DNA from: DASXKD01 sp963762735
Lineage (GTDB): Bacteria > Actinomycetota > Actinomycetes > Streptosporangiales > Streptosporangiaceae
Direction of reading: 5' to 3'
Assembly: GCA_963762735.1 (NCBI GenBank)
Contig: CAVXMG010000001.1
Location: forward strand, 1-64,000
DNA length: 64,000 bases
Below are positions 8,909-18,066 of this stretch, one piece after another. The position numbers were made by a program, and so were the translations under genes. The stretch's first letter is position 1, and the number at the start of each line of letters is the position of its first letter. Under the pieces are notes generated by a model. It saw nothing but the letters and a program-made list of their open reading frames with translations. It did not search any database and had not been told where the DNA came from.

Positions 8909-9943
8909 ATGCCCAAACGCGCACTGATCACCGGGATCACCGGCCAGGACGGCTCCTACCTGGCCGAATACCTGCTCGCGCAGGGATACGAGGTCTGGGG
9001 CCTGGTCCGGGGCCAGTCCAATCCCCGGGTCCGCCGGGTCCGTCAGCTTCTCGGTGAGGTCCGGCTGGTCCGCGGCGACCTGCTGGACCAGGGCAGCCTG
9101 ATCTCGGCCGTGGAGCGGGTGCAGCCCGACGAGGTGTACAACCTGGCGGCGATCTCCTACGTGCCGATGTCGTGGCAGCAGGCCGAGCTGACCGGCGAGG
9201 TGACCGGCCTGGGCGTGCTGCGGGTGCTCGAGGCGATCAGGGTGTGCAGCGGCATCAGCGCCTCGCGCACGCCGGGCCGCGGCCAGATCCGGTTCTACCA
9301 GGCCTCCTCCTCGGAGATGTTCGGCATGGTGGCCGAGTCCCCGCAGACCGAGCGGACCGCGTTCCACCCGCGCAGCCCCTACGGGGTGGCCAAGGTCTAC
9401 GGGCACTTCCTCACCCAGAACTACCGCGAGTCCTACGGCATGTTCGCCGTGTCAGGGATCCTGTTCAACCACGAGTCGCCCCGGCGCGGGGCCGAGTTCG
9501 TCACCCGCAAGGTGTCCCTCGGCGTGGCCAGGATCAAGCTGGGCCTGGAGCGCAAGCTGCGGCTTGGCACGCTGTGGGCGCGCCGGGACTGGGGTTTCGC
9601 CGGGGACTACGTGCGTGCCATGCACCTGATGCTGGAGCAGGACGAGCCCGCCGACTTCGTCGTGGGCACCGGGGTGACGCACAGCGTCGAGGAACTGGTG
9701 AGCCGTGCGTTCGCCGCGGCGGGCCTGGACTGGCGGGAGCACGTGGTGTCCGACACCGCGTTCGTGCGGCTGGCCGAGGTGGACCACTTGTGCGCGGACC
9801 CGTCGAAGGTGGCCAAGGAGCTTGGCTGGGAGCCGACCGTGGGCTTCGACGAGCTGGTCACGATGATGGTCGAGGCCGATCTGGCGCTGCTGTCCGGACC
9901 GGAGGCCCATCACGATGAGTCATTCGGGCCTGAAGGCTGGTGA
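8909..9943 (+). CDS. gmd: GDP-mannose 4,6-dehydratase
   Basis: A 344-residue extended short-chain dehydrogenase converting GDP-D-mannose to GDP-4-keto-6-deoxy-D-mannose, the precursor of fucose, rhamnose, perosamine and related sugars. Visible features are the NADP-binding ALITGITGQDGSYLAE at residues 5-20, the nucleotide-proximal VYNLAAISYVPMSW, the active-site SSSEMFG (residues 133-139) and the catalytic YGVAK pair Tyr158/Lys162. NFHESPRRG is represented here as FNHESPRRG. Start 8909 follows a GGGGAGG ribosome-binding site; an in-frame start at 8864 is weaker. No GDP-fucose synthase or reductase is adjacent, so the final sugar is open. It is divergent from the GT4 operon. Confidence 0.92.
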   Translation: MPKRALITGITGQDGSYLAEYLLAQGYEVWGLVRGQSNPRVRRVRQLLGEVRLVRGDLLDQGSLISAVERVQPDEVYNLAAISYVPMSWQQAELTGEVTGLGVLRVLEAIRVCSGISASRTPGRGQIRFYQASSSEMFGMVAESPQTERTAFHPRSPYGVAKVYGHFLTQNYRESYGMFAVSGILFNHESPRRGAEFVTRKVSLGVARIKLGLERKLRLGTLWARRDWGFAGDYVRAMHLMLEQDEPADFVVGTGVTHSVEELVSRAFAAAGLDWREHVVSDTAFVRLAEVDHLCADPSKVAKELGWEPTVGFDELVTMMVEADLALLSGPEAHHDESFGPEGW

Positions 9944-9984
9944 ATTTTGCCGGGACGACGGCCGGGGCGGACGTGGTCGGAGGA

Positions 9985-10701
9985 TCAGACCCTGGAGCCG
10001 ACCGCGTGGCCGATCAGGTACGTCAGGCTGGCCGCCACGGCGCCCAGCAGGAGCTGGCGCAGTGCGCCGCGGAGGAACGGCCGGTCCGTCAACCTGGCTA
10101 CCAGGCCACCACCGATGAAGGCGGCGAGCGCGGCCAGCCCGAGCGCCAAGGCGAGTGAGTCGAGGCCGGCCAGGTAGGGGATCAGGGGGATCAGGGCGCC
10201 CGCGGCGAAGGTGACCAGGGACGCGGCCGCTGCGGTGTAGGGGGAGGGCAGCTCCTCGGGGTCGACGCCCAGCTCCTCGCGGACGTGGACCGCCAGGGCG
10301 TGATCGGGCTGGACCGATAGCTGGCGGGCGACCTCGGCGGCTAGCTCGGGGTCCACACCCCGCGCCCGGAACGTCTCCGCAAGCTCCTCCTGCTCCGACT
10401 CCGGGTTGTGCTTGAGCTCGTGGGCCTCCTTGCGGACCTCGGCCCCGATCAGTTCGTTCTGGGAGGACACCGAGACGAACTCGCCGGTGGCCATGGAGAA
10501 CGCGCCCGCCGCCAGGCCCGCGAGCCCGGTCAGCACGATGAACTGGCTCGAGCCGCCGCCGCCGCCGACCCCGGCGATCAGCGACACGTTGGTCACCAGG
10601 CCGTCCATGGCACCGAACACCGCCGGGCGCAGCCAGCCGCCAGAGACGTCACGGTGCTGATGCCCGTGCTGCTCGCTCTGGGTGTCGCTAGCCGTGCTCA
10701 T
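9985..10701 (-). CDS. VIT1/CCC1-family membrane protein
   Basis: A 238-residue protein of the vacuolar iron transporter family, which moves Fe2+ or Mn2+ in eukaryotes and has many uncharacterised bacterial members. After a His-rich N-terminus (EQHGHQHRD), the family signature FGAMDGLVTNVSLIAGV opens helix 1. The next helix carries AGAFSMATGEFVSVSSQNE, and an acidic cytoplasmic region follows (NPESEQEELAETFRARG). Three hydrophobic segments occur at the C-terminus, giving five helices as expected. Start 10701 (MSTASDT) is chosen. It converges with gmd. A metal-transport role is inferred from the family. Confidence 0.85.
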   Translation of the reverse strand: MSTASDTQSEQHGHQHRDVSGGWLRPAVFGAMDGLVTNVSLIAGVGGGGGSSQFIVLTGLAGLAAGAFSMATGEFVSVSSQNELIGAEVRKEAHELKHNPESEQEELAETFRARGVDPELAAEVARQLSVQPDHALAVHVREELGVDPEELPSPYTAAAASLVTFAAGALIPLIPYLAGLDSLALALGLAALAAFIGGGLVARLTDRPFLRGALRQLLLGAVAASLTYLIGHAVGSRV

Positions 10702-10783
10702 GCTGGGTTCCCGGGTTGCCGGTTGGTGATCTTCCGCGTGCCTTACCTGGGCACGGGGGCTGCAAACCTGCCTCAGTCTTTCA

Positions 10784-12269
10784 TTATTCCGCCGCGGGCC
10801 CGGGAGGCCAGGATGCGGCGGTGAGGCGCTCGATGTCTTCGCCAAAGGGGCGGTCGCCTTCGATGGGGCCGATGACGTCGGTGAGCGCGTCCATCAGCGC
10901 GCGGCAGCCGGGCGGGACCGGGTGCGGGGAGAGGGTCACGGCGCGGTAGGCGGTCAGCAGCTCGCACGAGGTGACCGCGTGGCCGTGGCGGATCGCCAGG
11001 CGCAGGGACTCGGCGGCTTCCCAGCCGAACGACTGCACGTCCTCCTGGCCGCCGGAGGTCTCGATGAGCCCCACGGTGGACGGCAGGGCGAGGCGGCGCA
11101 GGGCGTGCACCTCGCCGGCCGCGCGCTTGTGCACGGTGACCATGCCGGTATCCGGCCCGGGGCGGGCGGCGAGTTGCGGCGGCAGCCCGGTGACGCGCGT
11201 GTCGAGCAGCCGGTGGATCCGGGCCGCCGACACCTCTGCCGCGTGGGCGATGGCCGTGGTGAGCTGGTCGCAGTGCGCCGCCAGGTCGAGGCCGTGGAAG
11301 CCCGCGGTGCCGACGAAGGTGCCGCCGAGGAAGGCCGGCGAGTCGGTCACCCCGGACAGGGCGCGGCCGATGGCGCCCGCCAGCCCGTTCCCGGCCCGCA
11401 GGAACTGGGCGAGCACCGGGCCCGCGACCCGGAACGACACCGGCGCCTGCAGCGCGGTGGGACCGGCAGGCTCGCCGGCGTACTGCCGCAGGCGGCCGAG
11501 CACCTGGCCGAGCAGCGGATCGCCGCGCCCGCACTCCGCCAGGTAGGGGTCCCGGGACGCGGACGCGGCCACGATCGACAGCGCCGCCGCCGCTTCCATC
11601 CGCGCCGCGAGCGCCCTGGCGTCGGCAAGGCGCCGGATGCCCAGTGCGGTGGCCCCGGGGACCCCGGCCAGCAGCGCGTGTCCCTCCCGCGGGCCAAGGC
11701 TGAACTCCGGCAGGCCGTGCTCGCGCAGCGCGCCGGAGGCCGGCCGGGTACCGCCGTCGGGGCCGAGCACCCGGCCGATCCCGCACAGCGGGCCGAACGC
11801 GTGCGCCAGCGGCACGATCTCGCCCGCGCACCCCACACCGGTGCGGGGCACGGCAGGCACCAGCCCCGCGCCGAGGACTTCGGCCAGCCGCTGGCACAGC
11901 ACGGCGGACACCCCGGCGTCCCCGGACAGGAACGTGCGCAGCCGGACGGCGACCAGCGCCCGCGCATCGGCCTCGTCCAGCCACGGCGGCCCTCCGGTGG
12001 CCCTGGCCAGCAGCAGGTTGCGCTGGTGCTCGACGCTGCTGCGCCAGCGTCAGCCGGACACCGGACAGCGCGCCCATGCCGGTGTTCACGCCGTACACCG
12101 GCATGCCCTCGCGGAGCACGGCGCGTGCCTGGCGGCAGCGCCGATCCACCGCCCGCGCCAGTTCGGGGGCAAGCCGGAGCCCGCGCCCGGCGGCGACCTG
12201 GCGGATCAGTCCCGGGCCGAGGTCGGCCGCCGCGCGCAGGGTACGGGGCGCGGCCGCTGGGCTCAGCAT
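10784..12269 (-). pseudogene. Histidine/aromatic amino acid lyase homologue lacking the MIO triad, one frameshift
   Basis: About 495 residues aligning along the whole length with histidine ammonia-lyase: VYGVNTGMG (Tyr59), an HQRNLLLA segment, the PLAHAFGPL region, GFHGLDLAAHCDQL and a QEDVQSFG motif near the C-terminus. The active-site loop that should read GSVGASGDLAPLAH reads TGVGCAGEIVPLAH. The Ala-Ser-Gly that cyclises to the MIO electrophile is therefore Cys-Ala-Gly (codons 11822-11830). The usual YSLR position reads VSFR, and the His of the N-terminal SHA motif is Arg. Deamination of histidine is unlikely. A one-base insertion near 12028-12034 breaks the frame. The start at 12269 is a guess: the upstream binding-protein frame runs in without a stop. 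It is the last gene of the peptide-transporter operon. Confidence 0.75.
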
Positions 12270-13967
12270 CTTGGTCGCCTTGTTGAGGAAGATGTGGCCG
12301 ATGGCGGTCGGGTAGGCGCCGGTCACATTCTTGGCCGTGGCGCTCAGGTAGTTGTAGAAGTACGCGAAGATGATCGGCGTCTCGTTGAGCAGCAGGGTCT
12401 CGATCTGGCCTGCGATGGTGCGCTGGGTGCCCAGGTCGGACGTGGCGATGTACTGGTTGGACAGCTTGTCGTACTGGGAGTTGCTGAAGTGCGCCGCGTT
12501 CCAGGAACCGGTGCCCTTCTTGGCGTTGGTCGTCTGCAGCGGCGCGGTCAGGAACACGTTCGGCACGCTGCGGTGCCCGTAGTCGACCAGGCTCATCGTC
12601 GCGTCCAGCCAGTCGGAGTTCCCGAACGTGGCCTTGCCGTAGTAAGCGGATGAGCTCTCGACCGTCAGCTTGATGGTCACCCCGATCTGCTTCGCCGCCT
12701 GCACCACGATCTGGGCGTACTCCGGGATCTCCACGAACTGCTCGGTGACCAGGTGCGTCGTGAACCCGGACGAGTGCCCGGCTGCGGACAGCAGCGACTT
12801 CGCCATGGCGATGTTCTGCGCGCGCTGGGCCACGCTGTGTGTTCGTCGACGGGTAGACCGGGGCGAACGGGCTGTCGTTGCCGATGGCGGCGTTGCCCTT
12901 GAACAGCGCCTCCACGATGGCCGGCCGGTCGAGCGTGAGCGCGATCGCCTGGCGCACCCGCGGGTCGGTGAACGGCGCCTGGTCGTTGCGCATCGAAAGC
13001 TGCCGGTGCGCGCTCGACTTGAGGTTGATGACGTTGTACGGGGCTCCAGGGGCGAGCAACTGCTCGCCGCCCGCGACGGCGAACTGCCCGACGACGTCGA
13101 TGGTCCCGCCGGTGAGGGCGAGGATCAGGGGCGTCTGGGTGTCGTAGAAGGTGAACTCGGTCGCGGCGGGCAGGGCCTTGGGGCCCCAGTACTGCGCGTT
13201 GCGGGTGAACGATGGCGCCGACCTTGGGCGTGTAGCTCTTCATCACGAACGGCCCGGTCCCGAGGAAGGAACTCTGCCATTTCGCCGGGTCGTAGTTGTT
13301 CGGGATGATGATCATGTTGTAGTTGTCGGACGACGTGAGGTACGGGAAGTTCCCGTTCGGCGCGGTGAGGTGGAAGGCGACAGTGGAGCTCGTCCACCTT
13401 GACGACGCCATCCGGGGTCAGCCCGCCGCCGAACGCCGACAACGCGTTCGGCAGAGCTCTTCGGGTCGGTTTGCAGCTTGTAGGTGTAGACGACGTCGTC
13501 GGCGGTCAGCGGCTGGCCGTTGTGGAACTTCACGCCCTGGCGGATCTTGAACGTCCACACGTCCGCGGTGGAGTTGGGTGTCCAGCTCGTGGCGAGCGCC
13601 GGCTGCAGCGTCAGGTGCTGGTTCGAGAACGCCAGGTATTCACCGGTCTGGCCGAGCATGTCGAGGCCGCCCTGGTCGGCCACGGTCAGCGGGTTGATCG
13701 TCGCCGTCGGCACGACGATTCCGGCCTTGATCGTGGCACCGGCCGCGCCGCGCCGGAACTCGGTGAAGTGCTCGGCGTCGAGGAACTCGAGCTCCCGCAG
13801 GCCGAGATGACGGCACCAAGTACCGGCAGCGATATCCCCACAAGAGCGCCACGGCGCAGGAAATCCCGGCGGGACAAGCGCCCCGCGGCGTACTCGTCGA
13901 TGACGTGATTCGCGATTTCGCCCTGCCCCTGGCGTAGCCGGCTGAGGCGGCCATGGTCAGTGTTCAC
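12270..13967 (-). pseudogene. Dpp/Opp-type substrate-binding lipoprotein (SBP family 5), five frameshifts
   Basis: An extracellular solute-binding protein for a peptide or nickel type ABC transporter. The N-terminus has a twin-arginine motif (LSRRDFLRRGALVG) followed by a lipobox (VISAC at about residue 55), so it is a Tat-exported lipoprotein. Family segments follow in order: WTFKIRQGVKFHNGQPLTAD, GTGPFVMKSYTP, FTDPRVRQAIALTLDR, and GSWNAAHFSNSQYDKL near the end. They fall in different frames, with changes near 13720, 13440, 13390, 13200 and 12838. Each is compatible with a one-base indel. No stop separates the last frame from the lyase homologue downstream. Its placement after the ATPase gene identifies it as the receptor of this transporter. 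Confidence 0.8.
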
Positions 13968-14045
13968 TGGGTCCTCCTGCGAACTTCACTCAACCGCGGC
14001 ATGCGGCTGGTGCGAATCGAATGAAACTATGCCCCGGGCATGCTC

Positions 14046-16106
14046 TCAGTCACCGTCCTGCTCGGTGCGCTGCAGGATCGTTAGCTGATCGATAGGGATG
14101 TGACAGCTCATCAGGTGGCCCGGCGCGACCTCCGCCAGCGGGGGCTCCGACGTCTCGCAGACGCCCGTGGACAGCCGCCGCGGGCACCGGGTGTGGAACA
14201 CGCAGCCACTGGGCGGATCGGCCGCGGACGGGATCTCACCGTGCAGCCGGATCCGGTCGGCGCGCTGGCCGTCGATACTGGGCACCGCCGAGAGCAGCGC
14301 CTCGGTGTAGGGGTGATGCGGACCGGCGAAGACCGTCTCGGCCGGGCCAAGCTCCATGACCCGGCCCAGGTAGAGCACCGCGATCCGGTCGGACAAGTAC
14401 CGCACCACCCCGAGGTCGTGCGAGATGAACAGGTAGGTCACCTTCTCCTTGGCCTGCAGGTCGGCCAGCAGGTTGAGGATGGCCGCCTGAACCGACACGT
14501 CGAGCGCCGAGGTGGGCTCGTCGCAGACCACGATCCGTGGCCCGCCACCGAACGCGCGGGCGATCGCGACCCGCTGCTTCAGGCCGCCGGAGAGCTGGCT
14601 GGGACGCAGGCTCAGGTGACGCTCCTCCAGGCGGACCGACCGGACCAGGTCGGTCAGCCGCTCGCGGAGGCGCGCCCCGGACAGGCCGGCCAGCCGGGAC
14701 AGCGGCCGGCTGATCAGGTGCCGGACGGTGTGGCGGCGGTTCAGCGCCGAATCCGGGTTCTGGAACACGATCTGCAGCGCCTTGAGCTGCTCCCGTGGAC
14801 GGCGCCGCGCCTCGGCGGCCAGCGCGGCCCCGTCCAGTTCCACGCCGGAGCCTTCGTCCGGCGCGATGAGGCCGAGCAGGGCCCGGGCCAGGGTGGTCTT
14901 GCCACTGCCTGACTCGCCGACCAGGCCGAGCGTCTCGCCTCGCTCGAGGCTGAGGTTGACGCCGACCAGGGCCCGCACCGACTCGCCGCCGTCGGTGAAG
15001 GTCTTGGACAGGTCCCGCAACGACACGACCAGCTCGGCCGGGTCGCGGGTCGACGCCAGCTCAACGTCGACCGGGGTGTTCCTGGGCAGGTCCGACGTGG
15101 CGTCGTGCAGGTAGCAGCGTGAGCTCCGGGCCGGGCCCACCGGGAAGGCAGGCGGCCGGGCCTCGCGGCAGCGCTGCTCGGCGATCGGGCAGCGCGGGGC
15201 GAAGACGCACCCAGGGAGCGTGTGCCCGGGGGACGGCAGGAAGCCAGGGATCGTGTCCAGCCGCCCGGCGTCCTTGCGCTGACCGCGGCGGGGGATGCAC
15301 CGCAGCAGCCCGACCGTGTACGGGTGGCGCGGCTCCTCGAACACCTGCTGAGCCGGTCCCTCCTCGAGGAGTTCCCCGGCGTACAGGACCCCGACCCGGT
15401 CGCACATCTTGGCGATCACCGCCAGGTTGTGGCTGATGAACAGCACCGAGGTGGCGAAGTCCTCGCGGAGCGCGGCGACCAGGTCGAGCACCTCCGCCTC
15501 GACCGTCGCGTCCAGCGCGGTGGTCGGCTCGTCGAGGATCAGCAGCGAGGGCTCGGCGGCCAGGGCCATCGCGACGACCACCCGCTGCGCCATCCCGCCG
15601 GAGATCTGGTGCGGGTACAGCCCCATCACCCGGCCCGGGTCGGAGATCTGGACCGTGCGCAGCATGGCCTCGGCCTTGTCCTGCGCCGCCGACCGGTCCA
15701 GCCCCGCGACCTCGTACACCTCGGCGACCTGGCGGCCGACCCGGATCGACGGGTTCAGCGCCTTGCCCGGTTCCTGGTACACCATCGACACCGTGCGGGC
15801 CCGCAGGGCGCGCAGCGCCTCGGCGTCCATGGCCAGCGGGTCCTGGCCGTTGATGCTGATCCGGCCGCCGCTCACCCGGCCGTTACGGGGCAGGTACCTG
15901 GTCAGCGCCAGCGCCACAGTGGACTTGCCGGACCCGGACTCGCCGACCAGGCCGTACGACTCGCGCCGGCCGATCTGGAACGAGACGTCACGCAGCGCGC
16001 GGCGGTCGTCGCCGCGGACCCGGTGGGTGACCTCCAGGTGCTCCACCTGCAGCGTCGGGGTCAGGTCGTCCACGCTGCCCGCGGCCGCGGTCTCGGTAAC
16101 GGTCAT
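14046..16106 (-). CDS. Fused DppD-DppF type ABC transporter ATPase
   Basis: A 686-residue protein with two complete ABC ATPase domains. Each has a Walker A GLVGESGSGK[ST]T (near residues 54 and 400). The signatures are ISGGMAQRVVVAMALA and LSGGLKQRVAIARAFG, with Walker B ending in DEPTTALD and DEPTSALD. Each half closes with the oligopeptide-family C-terminal domain (GCVFAPRCP and GCVFHTRCP). In many bacteria these are two genes (DppD and DppF). Here one polypeptide supplies both nucleotide-binding sites for the two permeases. Its ATG overlaps the stop of the upstream permease (ATGA). Confidence 0.93.
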   Translation of the reverse strand: MTVTETAAAGSVDDLTPTLQVEHLEVTHRVRGDDRRALRDVSFQIGRRESYGLVGESGSGKSTVALALTRYLPRNGRVSGGRISINGQDPLAMDAEALRALRARTVSMVYQEPGKALNPSIRVGRQVAEVYEVAGLDRSAAQDKAEAMLRTVQISDPGRVMGLYPHQISGGMAQRVVVAMALAAEPSLLILDEPTTALDATVEAEVLDLVAALREDFATSVLFISHNLAVIAKMCDRVGVLYAGELLEEGPAQQVFEEPRHPYTVGLLRCIPRRGQRKDAGRLDTIPGFLPSPGHTLPGCVFAPRCPIAEQRCREARPPAFPVGPARSSRCYLHDATSDLPRNTPVDVELASTRDPAELVVSLRDLSKTFTDGGESVRALVGVNLSLERGETLGLVGESGSGKTTLARALLGLIAPDEGSGVELDGAALAAEARRRPREQLKALQIVFQNPDSALNRRHTVRHLISRPLSRLAGLSGARLRERLTDLVRSVRLEERHLSLRPSQLSGGLKQRVAIARAFGGGPRIVVCDEPTSALDVSVQAAILNLLADLQAKEKVTYLFISHDLGVVRYLSDRIAVLYLGRVMELGPAETVFAGPHHPYTEALLSAVPSIDGQRADRIRLHGEIPSAADPPSGCVFHTRCPRRLSTGVCETSEPPLAEVAPGHLMSCHIPIDQLTILQRTEQDGD

Positions 16107-16981
16107 GACGCGAGCACCTGCTCAATCGAGTCGGTGACCAGGTTGATCGCTATCACCAGCGACGCGATGGCCAGCGCCGGGAACAGCGTCATCCACCAGT
16201 AGCCGGCCGGCAGAACACCGTAGTTCGCGAAGATGTCCGCGCCCCAGTCCGGGGTCGGTGGCTGCACGCCGAAGCCGAGGAACGACAGGCTGGCGATCGC
16301 GAAGATGGCGTACCCCAGCCGTACCGTGAACTCCACCAGGACCACCGGCAAGACGTTCGGCAGGACCTCAACGAACATGATGTAGGCGCGGTTCTCGCCG
16401 AGCAGCCTGGCCGAGGCCAGGTAGTCCTGCTGCCGCTCGACCAGGACGGCGGAGCGGACCGTGCGCGCGATCAGCGGCGTGAAGACCAGGCCGATGACGA
16501 TGATGATCGTCAGTGGCGACGGCCCGACCGCGACCACGAACAGGAACGCGACCACGACCAACGGCAATGCCAGCACGGCCTCGACGAGCCGGCCGCCCAC
16601 TATGTCGACCACCCCGCCCAGATAGCCCATGGTCAGGCCCAGCGCCGTCCCCGCCACGGTGCCGATCAGCGTGGCGAAGAACGAGATGATCAGGATGCTC
16701 CTGGCGCCGACGATGACCCGGGAGAAGACATCCCGGCCGAGCTGATCCGTGCCGAACCAGTGAGCGCCGGACGGAGCCTTGTTCGTGGCCAGCAACTGCT
16801 GGGCCAGCGGGTCCTGTGGCGCGATCATGTGGCCGAACACCGCGCAGACCACCCAGAACAGCAAGATTGCGGTGCCCACGATGAACGTGGGCCTGCGCAG
16901 CAGCAGCCGCCAGGGCGGCAGTTCGCCGCGCCCTTGCGCGACCGTGACCGCGGTGGCTGGCGCCGCGACGACCTCGGTCAT
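16103..16981 (-). CDS. Dipeptide/oligopeptide ABC transporter permease (DppC type)
   Basis: A 292-residue inner-membrane permease. It has an N-terminal hydrophobic segment (FIVGTAILLFWVVCAVFG), the periplasmic motif HWFGTDQLGRDVFSRVI typical of DppC/OppC, and five further helices. The ATPase-contact EAA loop lies near residue 200 (SARLLGENRAYIMFVEVLPN). The C-terminal SFLGFGVQPPTPDWG is characteristic of the family. It pairs with the DppB-type permease. Both ends overlap neighbouring genes by 4 bp, so the operon is translationally coupled. Confidence 0.92.
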   Translation of the reverse strand: MTEVVAAPATAVTVAQGRGELPPWRLLLRRPTFIVGTAILLFWVVCAVFGHMIAPQDPLAQQLLATNKAPSGAHWFGTDQLGRDVFSRVIVGARSILIISFFATLIGTVAGTALGLTMGYLGGVVDIVGGRLVEAVLALPLVVVAFLFVVAVGPSPLTIIIVIGLVFTPLIARTVRSAVLVERQQDYLASARLLGENRAYIMFVEVLPNVLPVVLVEFTVRLGYAIFAIASLSFLGFGVQPPTPDWGADIFANYGVLPAGYWWMTLFPALAIASLVIAINLVTDSIEQVLAS

Positions 16982-17931
16982 TCGGCGCCTCCCAGGCGGA
17001 GCCGCGGGTTGAGCACGGTAGAGAGGATGTCCGCGATAAGCGTGGCCACCATGTACACGACGCCTATCACCAGCACGCCGGCGGCCAGCATCGGGAAGTC
17101 CTTGGACTTGGCGGCCGTGTAGATGAGATTCCCGATCCCCTGGTAGTTGAAGAGCGTTTCCACCACCACCAGCCCCCCGATCAGGTAGCCGGTCTGGGTG
17201 GCGATGACGGTGATCGTCGGCAGCAGCGAGTTTCGCAGGACGTGCCGCCGGATCACCACCGAGCGCTTGAGGCCTTTGAGGGTCGCGGTCCGCGCGTAGT
17301 CGGAGTTGAGCGCTTCGATCGTGCCGGCTCGCGCCATTCGCGCGATGTAGCCGAACAGGACGAGCACCAGCGGGATCGCGGGCAGGATCAGGTGCTGGAA
17401 CTGGCTCGCGGGCGAGGCGCCGGCGCCCGCCGACGCGGAGACCGGCAGGACCTTCAGCGCGACGCCAAAGACGACGATGACGACGATCCCCGACACGAAC
17501 TCGGGCACCGTCGTCGCGGACAGCCCGGCCACCGAGATGACCCGGTCCGCGGCCCGGCCATAGTTGAGCGCGGCGACGACCCCGCCGACGATGCCGAGCG
17601 GCACCACGATGACGAAGGCCAGGGCGGCCAGCTTCAGCGAGTTGACCAGCGCTGCCTTGACATAGGGCTCGACCGGCGCGCGGAACTGGGTGGACTCGCC
17701 CATGTTGCCGTGCAGCAGGCCGGTGATCCAGGTCCAGTACTGCTCAATGAGCGGCCGGTCCACGCCGAGCTGGTGGTCCAGCGCGGCCACGGCGCTGGGC
17801 GAGGCCAGGTTTCCCAGGATCGCGCGCCCAGGATCGCCGGGCAGCACCTGGGTGGCGAAGAACACGAGCACGCTGAGGAGCCACAGGGTCACCAGCGCCA
17901 GTCCGAGGCGCTTCAGGATGTAGATCGCCAC
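16978..17931 (-). CDS. Dipeptide/oligopeptide ABC transporter permease (DppB type)
   Basis: A 317-residue inner-membrane permease that begins with the standard DppB N-terminus (MAIYILKRLGLALVTLWLLS), contains the LPGDPGRAILG and GNMGEST periplasmic motifs, six hydrophobic helices, and the EAA loop DYARTATLKGLKRSVVIRRH near residue 220. The motif VVETLFNYQGIGNLI near the C-terminus is diagnostic. It is the first gene of the operon permease-permease-ATPase-binding protein-lyase homologue. The promoter lies in the 135-bp divergent gap upstream, which holds repeated candidate operator sequences. Confidence 0.92.
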   Translation of the reverse strand: MAIYILKRLGLALVTLWLLSVLVFFATQVLPGDPGRAILGNLASPSAVAALDHQLGVDRPLIEQYWTWITGLLHGNMGESTQFRAPVEPYVKAALVNSLKLAALAFVIVVPLGIVGGVVAALNYGRAADRVISVAGLSATTVPEFVSGIVVIVVFGVALKVLPVSASAGAGASPASQFQHLILPAIPLVLVLFGYIARMARAGTIEALNSDYARTATLKGLKRSVVIRRHVLRNSLLPTITVIATQTGYLIGGLVVVETLFNYQGIGNLIYTAAKSKDFPMLAAGVLVIGVVYMVATLIADILSTVLNPRLRLGGAE

Positions 17932-17973
17932 GTGACCCCCTCTGGCTGGCCCGATACCCTCATGTGCCCGTAC

Positions 17974-18020
17974 TTTGAGCGTTCAAGCGTGGTCGGCTTT
18001 GGACCATTCAAGCGTGATCC
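17974..18020. promoter_or_regulatory. Candidate operators in the dpp/enolase divergent gap
   Basis: TTCAAGCGTGGTC (from 17982) and TTCAAGCGTGATC (from 18007) are direct repeats 25 bp apart. The first overlaps an imperfect dyad TTGAGCGTTCAA (17975-17986). Such an arrangement between divergent transport and catabolic genes suggests a shared regulator, but no regulator gene is adjacent. Confidence 0.4.
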
Positions 18021-18066
18021 GGCGCAAAGGGGGAGTACCGATGCCCATTGGCAGGCAGGAGCCGCG

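Noticed and set aside
11690..11760. PASG in the lyase homologue as the MIO triad
   Set aside because: It lies about 30 residues after the true MIO loop, which is identified by its flanking GVG and PLAH motifs, and the surrounding sequence does not match.
12240..12300. A natural fusion of the binding protein and the lyase homologue
   Set aside because: No stop separates them in the current sequence, but five indels just upstream make frame continuity unreliable, and the fusion would tether a cytoplasmic enzyme to an exported lipoprotein.
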